Shown here: positions 1 through 8,152 of the stretch, one piece after another | Position numbering within the stretch: position 1 is the first letter of the stretch | Layout: each line of letters starts with the position of its first letter | From: Desulfurivibrio sp. | Lineage (GTDB): Bacteria > Desulfobacterota > Desulfobulbia > Desulfobulbales > SURF-16 | Direction of reading: 5' to 3' | NCBI GenBank assembly: GCA_003605035.1 | Contig: QZKJ01000053.1 | Location: forward strand, 1 to 64,000 | DNA length: 64,000 nucleotides | Program-made: the position numbers and the translations under genes | Notes under the pieces: generated by a model | What the model was told of the DNA's origin: nothing | The model's database searches: none | What the model saw: only the letters and a program-made list of their open reading frames with translations

Positions 1-222
1 CTCTACGTTTCGGTTTCGATGAACCCAGGTTGGGGTAGAAGCTCTCCCGGTCCTTTGTGATGATAGCTAATCATCACAATTGTAAGATACAAGGTTGGGT
101 TGAGCCCGGCGAAACCCAACAGATATTATGGCAGAATGATAATTAGGTTGCCGTGCCAATATCCGTAATGTTGGGTTTCGTAATGTTGGGGTTCGTTCCT
201 CACCCCAACCTATCATGAGCCA
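1..222. repeat. Cluster of short GTTGGGTTTCG / CGAAACCCAAC palindromic repeats
   Basis: Repeated motifs read directly: ggttgggttgagcccggcgaaacccaac, gttgggtttcg, gttggggttcgttcctcaccccaacct; no ORF. Confidence 0.6.
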
Positions 223-224
223 TC

Positions 225-2459
225 CTATGGCGCCATTCTGTACCTGACAGCCGTGGTATCCCCGCCTGACGAACTGATCTCCTGGCCGAAGAAGGCGTTG
301 TTGATGGTCAGGGTATTCACCGTTTCAAACATATGCGAGGTCTCGCTGTCCAGAGACTGCTCCTCCTCCATTTTGATCTCCCGTCCTGCCGCTGCGGTAA
401 AGTGGTCATCTGCCTCAACCAGGTTCAGCGTGTAAGATATTTTCTGGTCGCCGATGGTGGCCGAGCCGGCGGAGTTGGGGCTGTATATGGCCAGATAGCC
501 GATGGTCTCATAAACATGTCCGCTGTCCATCACGGCTTCCTCTTCAAAAAGAGCGGCCTGGAAACCCAGGGGGCTGATATTTCTTGCCCGCACAACTACG
601 GGTGCCTTGCCATTATAGGTCTGCATGGTCAGAAAAACAGCGGGCGTTCCGGCAGAGGCTTGTGTGAACTTGACATCATACCAGATGCCGTTGCCATTGA
701 TTGAAAAGGTGCCGACCTGCCAGATGCTGCCGTCCGCCATGGGGTAAATCCCCGGCTCCAGCACCAGCCAGGAGGCATCTTCCAGGCTGTGGATGCCGGC
801 GTCTTTGTCAGCCAGATAATACCATTCCTGAAATCTTACCTCAAAGGAAGAGCCGGTGATATTGCGCAGCCGGATCACGCCGGGGTCGGCATCATTAAAT
901 GAGGGCGGACCGGCAATGACCACCGGGTTTTCGTATTGTTTAGCAACCGGGACGGTGTACCAGCTGTCAGTGATTGAGGTCGAGGAATAAAATGAAGGCC
1001 GCTGCCGCAGGCTGAAGGGATCGCCTCCCAGGTAACTAGTCGCCTGGGCAAGAAATGCACCGCCAATCTGCAGGGCATTGATGGTTTCAATAATATGTGA
1101 GGTTTCGGTATCTGCGGACTGTTCTTCCTGTAGCCTGATTTCATGGCCATGGAGTGAGGCGAAGTTGGAATCAGCCTGGCTCAGCACAAAGCGGTAGGCG
1201 CTGTCTTCTCCGTTTAATTCTCCGGCTCTGCTCGGGGTGTAGACGGCCAGATAGCCGATTTTTTCGATGGCATGACCATCCTTGATGGCTTCTTCCTCAA
1301 ACAGGGCGGCCTGGAATTGTGCCTCGGTGATGTTTTTCACCCTGATGATGACAGGGTGGAGGTCGTTACTGGTCTGGACGGTTAAAAATACATAGGGGAC
1401 GGCAGGAAACTGGGCGGCAAAATACATGGTTTTCCAGACAACGCTGGTGGCGGAGCCGGAATGTTCAAAGGTGCCTGCCTCCCAGATGGAACCGTCATCC
1501 ATGTAGTGGACGCCCTCTTCCAGAACCAGGTACGAGGCCTCTTCAACATCATGGGCAGCCAGTCCAAGGTCTGCCAGGTATTGCCATTCCAGGAATTTTA
1601 TTTCAAAAGAGTTGCCGGTGATATTCTGCAGGCGAATCATGCCCGGGGCAACATCATTGTATGAGGCTGGGCCGGCAATCACCACCGGGTTGGTAAATCC
1701 GGCGTTAGAAGTGACTGACTGCCAGTTATGGTCAAAGGCGACGACTCCTTTTACCCCTGCACCGTCCGGATATTGGGCAGTGGTAAAAAACGGAGCCGTA
1801 GCAGCCGGTTCGCTGTCTTGCCCGTCACTGATGCCGTCGCCGTCCGCATCGTCATCAAGCAGATTGATTATATTGTCGGCATCATAGTCCGCATCCCAGT
1901 CCTGGGCCCAGAGGGCAAGCTCATCCCCGTCACTGATGCCGTCATTGTCGGAATCGGTCAGGTCCGGATCAGAGCCGTACAGCATGAGTTCGTCGTCATC
2001 GCTTATGCCGTCACCGTCGCTGTCGGTAATCTCCGTGTCCAGGACCGGTTCAAGAACAGTTGTGTGGGTATAGACCACCTCCGCGGAAAAATCACTTTCC
2101 GAGGTGGCGGAATAAGCGGTGGCGGCGAGATAATAGGTTTTGCCGTCTTCCAGTGTAGAGATGACTTTCTCAAGTTCGCAGGAGGTGACATTGCCGACAT
2201 CGGTAAAGTTGTCGTATTGACCGGAGGCGCTGCCGTAATGAATTTTGTAACCCGTGACATTTTCGATGGGATCGTTGGCGGTCCAGGTCAGGGTGACAGC
2301 GTGGCTGTCTGTCGGGGTGCAAAAAGGGATGAGGAAGAAAAATAATAAAAAAAATGATGATGCAGGGATTTTACCATGTGTCGGCAATAATGTCCTGGTT
2401 GACAGGCAAAAAACAACATGGCGCAACACCGCTGCAAGTAATGGTAAAATTAATCTCAT
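225..2459 (-). CDS. Secreted protein with FN3-like N-terminal region, thrombospondin type-3-like Ca-binding repeats and two H-type-lectin-like repeats
   Basis: Hydrophobic N-terminus; DSDGDGISDxDE repeats; two similar ~190-aa blocks (NPVVIAGPxSxNDxxPGxIRLxNITGxSFEx.FxEWxYLAD ... GYLAxYxP). Confidence 0.75.
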   Translation of the reverse strand: MRLILPLLAAVLRHVVFCLSTRTLLPTHGKIPASSFFLLFFFLIPFCTPTDSHAVTLTWTANDPIENVTGYKIHYGSASGQYDNFTDVGNVTSCELEKVISTLEDGKTYYLAATAYSATSESDFSAEVVYTHTTVLEPVLDTEITDSDGDGISDDDELMLYGSDPDLTDSDNDGISDGDELALWAQDWDADYDADNIINLLDDDADGDGISDGQDSEPAATAPFFTTAQYPDGAGVKGVVAFDHNWQSVTSNAGFTNPVVIAGPASYNDVAPGMIRLQNITGNSFEIKFLEWQYLADLGLAAHDVEEASYLVLEEGVHYMDDGSIWEAGTFEHSGSATSVVWKTMYFAAQFPAVPYVFLTVQTSNDLHPVIIRVKNITEAQFQAALFEEEAIKDGHAIEKIGYLAVYTPSRAGELNGEDSAYRFVLSQADSNFASLHGHEIRLQEEQSADTETSHIIETINALQIGGAFLAQATSYLGGDPFSLRQRPSFYSSTSITDSWYTVPVAKQYENPVVIAGPPSFNDADPGVIRLRNITGSSFEVRFQEWYYLADKDAGIHSLEDASWLVLEPGIYPMADGSIWQVGTFSINGNGIWYDVKFTQASAGTPAVFLTMQTYNGKAPVVVRARNISPLGFQAALFEEEAVMDSGHVYETIGYLAIYSPNSAGSATIGDQKISYTLNLVEADDHFTAAAGREIKMEEEQSLDSETSHMFETVNTLTINNAFFGQEISSSGGDTTAVRYRMAP

Positions 2460-2535
2460 TGTAACAAATCCTTAATTAAAACAAATGGTTATCTTGGTGA
2501 AGAATCCGGCGGGAATGACAAACGACTTAAGAGTA

Positions 2536-2551
2536 AGCATGTGCCGTGCCA
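2536..2551 (-). promoter_or_regulatory. Candidate sigma54 (-24/-12) promoter of the 225..2459 gene
   Basis: Minus strand TGGCACGGCACATGCT; GG-N10-GC spacing, one mismatch to TGGCACG-N4-TTGC; 77-92 bp upstream of the ORF start. Confidence 0.55.
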
Positions 2552-2825
2552 TTTCCCTGGGAAGGCGAAATTTTTTCAGGAAAACGAAAAATTATGGCAA
2601 AGGGCTGAAAATAAAGTTAGGGAAATGTTAGAAACGGCCGGGCGGGGCGCTTTTGTCTGTCGCGGGGAACAGGATGAAGTTCAGGTAAATCAGATAGTGT
2701 TGCCTTCCGGCAACAATCGGGGGCAGTTTTTGTAAATTCACTGACGGCACATTGTGGCATAAGAAAAATTGTGTGTGTTTCCAGTCAGATTTGTTTCGGA
2801 TAACCTGTCAGTATTTCGCGACAGG

Positions 2826-4523
2826 TCAGCGGATGTAACCCTGTTCCTCCAGGTAAAGCAACACTTCCTGGGCTGCCTCGGCCGGGGTCATTTCGCTGGT
2901 GTCAATGGTTATTTCCGGGTTTGAGGGGGGGGTATATGGGTCGGAAACCCCTGTAAATACAGGTATTTTCCCCGCCCTTGCCTTGGCGTAAAGCCCTTTT
3001 CTGTCGCGTTGTTCGCAGACCTCCAGGGGAGTTGCCATATACACCTCGATATACCCGCCGCATTTGCTGATCAGTTCACGGTTTGCCTGGCGGGACTCTT
3101 CATAGGGGGCGATGGGGGCGCACAGGGCGATGCCGCCGTTTTTGGTGATTTCACTGGCAACAAAGCCGATGCGGGTAATGTTGAGGTGGCGGTGTTCCCT
3201 GGTGAAAGTCAATTCGCTGGACAGGTTCTTGCGCACAATATCCCCGTCCAGCAAGGTGACGGGACGGTCGCGCATTTCCAGAAATTTAACCATCAACACC
3301 TTGGCCAGGGTGGATTTGCCGGAACCGGACAGGCCGGTGATAAAAATGGTGAAACCCTGTTTGGAGCGGGGCGGGAAGGCGCGTCGCAATTCAGCAACAA
3401 TCTCGGGGTAGGAAAACCAGTCCGGGATTTCCAAACCGTTTTCCAGGCGCCGCTGCAGTTCACTGGAGGAGATGGTTTTGACCGCCATGTCATCACGGAT
3501 CTCTTTCAGGGGCAGATACTGGGCCTGGTCCTCCACATAGACCATTTTTTCTTCGGCAACCATCCTGATGCCGACCTCGTCTTCAAACTGTTTGACCAGT
3601 TGTTGCGCCGCGCCGGCCGGGTAGAAATTCTCCTTGTCAAGCTGGCTGGCAAAGGGGTCGCCATGATCGTCGGCCACCAGGAAATGGGTGCAGCCGAAAT
3701 TTCTTTTGATGATGGCCTGCCAGAGCGCCTCCCTGGGGCCGGCGCCCCGGCTGGCCAGGGGCAGCAGTCCCAGGCTGATCATGTTGCGCGGGAATTTTTT
3801 TATGAATTCCTGATAACAGCGGACATGGGTGTAATGATCGAGATTGCCGGGGTGGCTCAGGCCGGCCACCGGTTGCAGGAAAATGTTGGCCCCAGCCTCT
3901 CTGGCTGACTGGAGGATCATCTCCTTGTGGGCGCAATGGAGATAGGCGTCGGTGTGAAAACCAAGGATGTGACGCCAGCCGTTTAAGGAGAAGCGGCGAT
4001 GGCTTTCTGCCGGTGAGAGGCGTATCTCCTTGAAATCATAATGGATAGGCAGGCTGATCCCTTCAAGGGTGCCGCCGATATACCAGTCATTGCTGTTTTC
4101 ATAGAGGTTTTTTACGCCAGGGTGGAGCTTCCCATTGTCCGTGCCGAACAGGGCGGCCGCCTCCTGTTGCTTATCCGGCTGCCAGATGTCGGAGACGGTC
4201 AGAATGGCCAGCAGAAAACCCTCCTGGTCGTTTAAGCCAAGCCTGTCGCCGACTCGCAGAGGTTCGGCGATTTTCCCCGGCACATCAAGGCAGATGGGCA
4301 TGGGCCACACGGTATGGTCGGTCAGGCGCATATGGGCAAGAACGCTCTGGTAGTCCGCCTGGTTCAGATAACCGTCCAGCGGATAAAAGGCGCGGTTCAG
4401 CAGGAGTTCCAGGTCGCAGAGCTGCCGCAGGTTCAAGTCAAAGGAAGGCAGTCCGATGGCTTCCTGTTTCAAAGCCTCGCTGCGCCTGAAGTGCACAAGC
4501 AGGCTTTCCGAGTAGTCATTCAT
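2826..4523 (-). CDS. Bifunctional sulfate adenylyltransferase / adenylylsulfate kinase
   Basis: 565 aa; N-terminal ATP-sulfurylase-like domain plus C-terminal APS kinase (FITGLSGSGKSTLAKVL, LDGDIVRKNLSSELTFTREHR). Confidence 0.9.
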   Translation of the reverse strand: MNDYSESLLVHFRRSEALKQEAIGLPSFDLNLRQLCDLELLLNRAFYPLDGYLNQADYQSVLAHMRLTDHTVWPMPICLDVPGKIAEPLRVGDRLGLNDQEGFLLAILTVSDIWQPDKQQEAAALFGTDNGKLHPGVKNLYENSNDWYIGGTLEGISLPIHYDFKEIRLSPAESHRRFSLNGWRHILGFHTDAYLHCAHKEMILQSAREAGANIFLQPVAGLSHPGNLDHYTHVRCYQEFIKKFPRNMISLGLLPLASRGAGPREALWQAIIKRNFGCTHFLVADDHGDPFASQLDKENFYPAGAAQQLVKQFEDEVGIRMVAEEKMVYVEDQAQYLPLKEIRDDMAVKTISSSELQRRLENGLEIPDWFSYPEIVAELRRAFPPRSKQGFTIFITGLSGSGKSTLAKVLMVKFLEMRDRPVTLLDGDIVRKNLSSELTFTREHRHLNITRIGFVASEITKNGGIALCAPIAPYEESRQANRELISKCGGYIEVYMATPLEVCEQRDRKGLYAKARAGKIPVFTGVSDPYTPPSNPEITIDTSEMTPAEAAQEVLLYLEEQGYIR

Positions 4524-4656
4524 AAAAAGGGCCCGAAATATTTGAAGTGCTGGAAATGCCCGAAGATATTACGGCAGCAGGCCGGGATCAGGGCGTCTGT
4601 CTTGAGTATGCAGGAAGTTTATCCAAAACGGGACGGGAATGCAAAAACAAATGGCA

Positions 4657-6015
4657 TTATTCCTTGAAAAGACTGGGAACGATATGGTGGCGGTTGAGCA
4701 GCTTGTAGAAGTCGGTCCGGTTGCGCTTGGCCTGGCGGGCGGCCTCGGTGACGTTGCCCTGGGTGGTCTGCAGCAGCTGGACCAGATATTCCTGTTCGAA
4801 AATGCGGCGCGCCTCGGCAAAGGGCAGGATTTTTTTGGATTTCTGCTTCAAGGCATCGGACAGCAGATTTTCGGTGATCAGCGGTGAGGAGGAGAGGGCG
4901 ACCGCCTGTTCCACCACATTCTGCAGCTGGCGGATATTGCCCGGCCATGACGCCTCCATGAGCAGTTTCATGGCGGACGGAGAAAATCCGCGGATTTCCT
5001 TGCCGTTCTGCGCGGTGATTTTCTTGACAAAATGGTGGGCCAGCAGTGGAATATCCTCCCGTCGTTTATGGAGCGGCGGGATCTCAAGGCTGACCACATT
5101 GAGACGGTAAAAAAGATCTTCCCGGAAGGATTTTTCCTTTACCGCCGACTCAATATTGCGATGGGTGGCGGAAATTATGCGGGCATCCACATCCACCGCA
5201 ATGGTCGAACCCACCGGCCGCACCTGTTTTTCCTGCAGCACCCGCAGCAGTTTCACCTGCAGGGAAAGGGGCATGTCGCCGATCTCATCGAGAAACAGGG
5301 TGCCGTGGTTGGCGGTTTTGAAAAGACCGTCATAGTTCTTGGCGGCGCCGGTGAACGAACCTTTGGTGTGGCCGAACAGTTCCGATTCGAGCAGCGCCTC
5401 CGGGATGGCGGCGCAGTTGACGGCGACAAAAAGACCGGCGGCGCGTGAGCTGGCCTTGTGGATGGCATTTGCCAGCACCTCTTTGCCGGTGCCGCTTTCG
5501 CCGAGAATAAGCACGCTGGCATCACTCTGGGCGACCAGCTTGGCCTTCTGCAGGAGGTTGGCCATGGCGCTGCTCTTGTAGACAATATTGCTGACCCACG
5601 CCTCTTCCGAGGCCGGCTTTGCTTCATGAGAACCTGCCCCGGCGCCGCTCAGGGTCAGCGCGGAGTTGATCTCCTGGATCAGTTTCTGGCTGTCAACCGG
5701 TTTGGTGAGAAAGGAAAAAACGCCCTGTTTGGTTGCCTCGACGGCATCAGGAATGGAGCCGTGGGCGGTAATGACGATAACAGGCAGGGAACTGTTCATG
5801 CGGTGCACAGCCTCAAACAGGGCCATGCCATCCATTTCTCCCATGCGCAGATCGGTAATCAGGACGTGGGGGTTGATCAGGGGAATGCGGGCGAGCGCCT
5901 GCTCGCCGCTTTCAGCTGTCTCTACTTCAAACCCCTGACTTTGCAAACGAATAGTGAAAAGGCTGAGCAGATCGGTATCGTCGTCAACCAGCAGTATTTT
6001 CGGTTTAGTTGTCAT
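4657..6015 (-). CDS. glrR: Sigma54-dependent response regulator, GlrR/QseF-like
   Basis: REC domain (ILLVDDDTDLLSLF) + AAA+ (GESGTGKEVLA, GAFTGA-like GSFTGA) + Fis-type HTH. Confidence 0.88.
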   Translation of the reverse strand: MTTKPKILLVDDDTDLLSLFTIRLQSQGFEVETAESGEQALARIPLINPHVLITDLRMGEMDGMALFEAVHRMNSSLPVIVITAHGSIPDAVEATKQGVFSFLTKPVDSQKLIQEINSALTLSGAGAGSHEAKPASEEAWVSNIVYKSSAMANLLQKAKLVAQSDASVLILGESGTGKEVLANAIHKASSRAAGLFVAVNCAAIPEALLESELFGHTKGSFTGAAKNYDGLFKTANHGTLFLDEIGDMPLSLQVKLLRVLQEKQVRPVGSTIAVDVDARIISATHRNIESAVKEKSFREDLFYRLNVVSLEIPPLHKRREDIPLLAHHFVKKITAQNGKEIRGFSPSAMKLLMEASWPGNIRQLQNVVEQAVALSSSPLITENLLSDALKQKSKKILPFAEARRIFEQEYLVQLLQTTQGNVTEAARQAKRNRTDFYKLLNRHHIVPSLFKE

Positions 6016-6541
6016 CCTTGCGATTTTTTATAATTTCATCAATACTTTTCAATTCTTCAAGCTTTTTCTTCAGTTCATTGACCTGCTGTTGCGCTCTGCT
6101 TACTTCTTCAATTCTTTTTTCCTGCAGGTACTCAAAGTAATTGAGCAGCGCTGCAAGGCCTTTGATATCCGGGTAACGGGCAGTATCAGTTGGTTGCATG
6201 TCTTTCATCAGCTCCTGTGCGTATTCCAGGGAGTCAGGCTTGTCCAGACGTGCAAGGCTCAGGCAGATCAGTTTGGACCTGTTTGCCTCAGTGCTTTCAG
6301 CTACGAATGCTTCCTTCTGTTTGCTGAACTCTTCTTCGAGCTGTTCAGCAGGAAGTCCAAGGCTGTAATTCAGACAGGTCAGAATCTCCTCTGAGGGGGG
6401 ATGCAGCGTCTTTGTCTTCACCTCAACTTTCTGGTTTTCCGGTACAATAATGTACGTTGGCTGAGGAGTACAACTTGCAAGAAGCATGCACAGGATTAAA
6501 AAGAACAGGGTGAAAAGTGTCCTGCGGGGGCATTTTATCAT
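6005..6541 (-). CDS. Small lipoprotein between kinase and regulator, QseG-like
   Basis: Lipobox-like LLASC, coiled-coil C-terminus, overlaps both neighbours as in the glrK-qseG-glrR arrangement. Confidence 0.65.
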   Translation of the reverse strand: MIKCPRRTLFTLFFLILCMLLASCTPQPTYIIVPENQKVEVKTKTLHPPSEEILTCLNYSLGLPAEQLEEEFSKQKEAFVAESTEANRSKLICLSLARLDKPDSLEYAQELMKDMQPTDTARYPDIKGLAALLNYFEYLQEKRIEEVSRAQQQVNELKKKLEELKSIDEIIKNRKDDN

Positions 6542-7971
6542 GAAATTTCCTCGATAGGGAGAGATAATCTGAAATGGGCGCCATTTTCTTCGTTCGGCAG
6601 GACTTCTATCGTCCCATGATGATTCGCCATATATTCCCTGGCAATTGCCAACCCGAGGCCGGTGCCTTTCACTCTGCCCTTCTGGGCTGTCTCCCCCTGG
6701 AAAAAAGGACGGAATATTTTTGACCGTTCCTCCTCGGGGACACCGGGGCCGCAGTCTCTGATATCAACAATAGCCATTTCCATATCGGTTTTCAAGGTGA
6801 TGGAGATATCGCTGGAACTCGGTGAGTGTTTGATGGCATTGGAGAGAATGTTGTCGATTACCGTGCGGATCTGGTCGCTGTCGCCGAAAATTGAGGTGGG
6901 CATCAGCTGCTGTTGCACCTGCAGATCATTGGCCAGCAGAATCGGTTTATGGTCTTCCACAACATCGCCAATCAGCTGGTCCAGGGCAAAATGTTTCTTT
7001 TGCGGCGGACGGTGCCGGGCCTGCGCCATATTGAAATTAACAATATTTTCGATCAGTTTCTGCAAAAGCCGGCTGTTGTTGGCCAGAATTTTGACCACCT
7101 CTTTTTGTTGGGTGGTCAGGGGGCCGACCACCTCTTCACTGAGAAGACCGGTGCCCTCCCGGATTGAGGAGAGGGGGGTTTTCAGTTCATGGGAAATATG
7201 GGCCACGAACTTGTTTTTTTCTTTCTCAAGCTCGCCCAGTCTTTCCCGCAGCCAGTCGAGTTTGGTCCCCAGGAATTCCAGATCCTTGGGCCCTGACACA
7301 AAGACCGGCGTGACAAAATCGCCTGCGCCCAGCCTGAGGATGCTTTTGTCGATCTGCCGGATCGGCCGGACGAGCAGATAGGCAAAGATGGAGATGAGAA
7401 GAAGGCTGACAAAAAAGAGAATGGAGGTGAGCCAGAACATCATTTTCTGGTAGCGGAAGGCCTCCTTCTGCAGGTTTTCCGTTTCCTGAAACATCAGATT
7501 GTAGCTGGCTTCCTGAATCTCCTGGGCCAGGATGCTCAGCTCGCGGTAATAATCCAGGTTTTTTTTTCTCTCACGCTTACGTTTGGCATCGGTAATGAGA
7601 TTGAACAGCGTGTTCTCCTCTGTCTTCAATTTTGCTATTTTGTTCTTCACGGTTTCCGCAAAGGGGAATGCAGAGAGATTGTTAAGGATTTCCTGAATTT
7701 TTTCATGTTTTTCCTGGATGCCCTGCAGATTTTCAGGCTCGGCAAAGAGATCGTAGATGCGGGCCTGGCGCTCCTGTTCAACAAGCTGCTCAAGCAGCGA
7801 CCGGCTGTCCCGGGCGGAATCCGCTGACCAGAAGACAGCCTGGGTGCTGTGCACGGCCATCTTTTCCATGAAATAGGCGGAGCCTGCCAAGGCTGCCAGC
7901 AGGGGCAGCGCCACAAATAAAAAACCGGCCAGCAGCAGAATAAGAAATGATTTTGGACGGTAAAGCTTCAC
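6538..7971 (-). CDS. glrK: Sensor histidine kinase, GlrK/QseE-like
   Basis: Two TM segments, HAMP region, FVAHISHELKTPLSSIREG, N/G boxes. Confidence 0.85.
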   Translation of the reverse strand: MKLYRPKSFLILLLAGFLFVALPLLAALAGSAYFMEKMAVHSTQAVFWSADSARDSRSLLEQLVEQERQARIYDLFAEPENLQGIQEKHEKIQEILNNLSAFPFAETVKNKIAKLKTEENTLFNLITDAKRKRERKKNLDYYRELSILAQEIQEASYNLMFQETENLQKEAFRYQKMMFWLTSILFFVSLLLISIFAYLLVRPIRQIDKSILRLGAGDFVTPVFVSGPKDLEFLGTKLDWLRERLGELEKEKNKFVAHISHELKTPLSSIREGTGLLSEEVVGPLTTQQKEVVKILANNSRLLQKLIENIVNFNMAQARHRPPQKKHFALDQLIGDVVEDHKPILLANDLQVQQQLMPTSIFGDSDQIRTVIDNILSNAIKHSPSSSDISITLKTDMEMAIVDIRDCGPGVPEEERSKIFRPFFQGETAQKGRVKGTGLGLAIAREYMANHHGTIEVLPNEENGAHFRLSLPIEEIS

Positions 7972-8152
7972 GGGATAAAATTTCCGGGATTTGGAAAAAT
8001 ATGAATAAAATTATGGATTATTAGGTGATTATTAAGATACAGTTTTAAAATACTTTCTACAAGAAAAGGTATTGAAAAAAATGGATTCCAGGTATTAGAG
8101 TGTTGATTTTAAAATAATGTTTGCAAATTGTTAAACAAATCTGAGGGGAAAA

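Noticed and set aside
2698-2715. TGTTGCC-TTCC-GGCAACA hairpin upstream of the sat/cysC stop
   Set aside because: Perfect stem but no U-tract in either direction and no second copy seen; insufficient to call a terminator or repeat.
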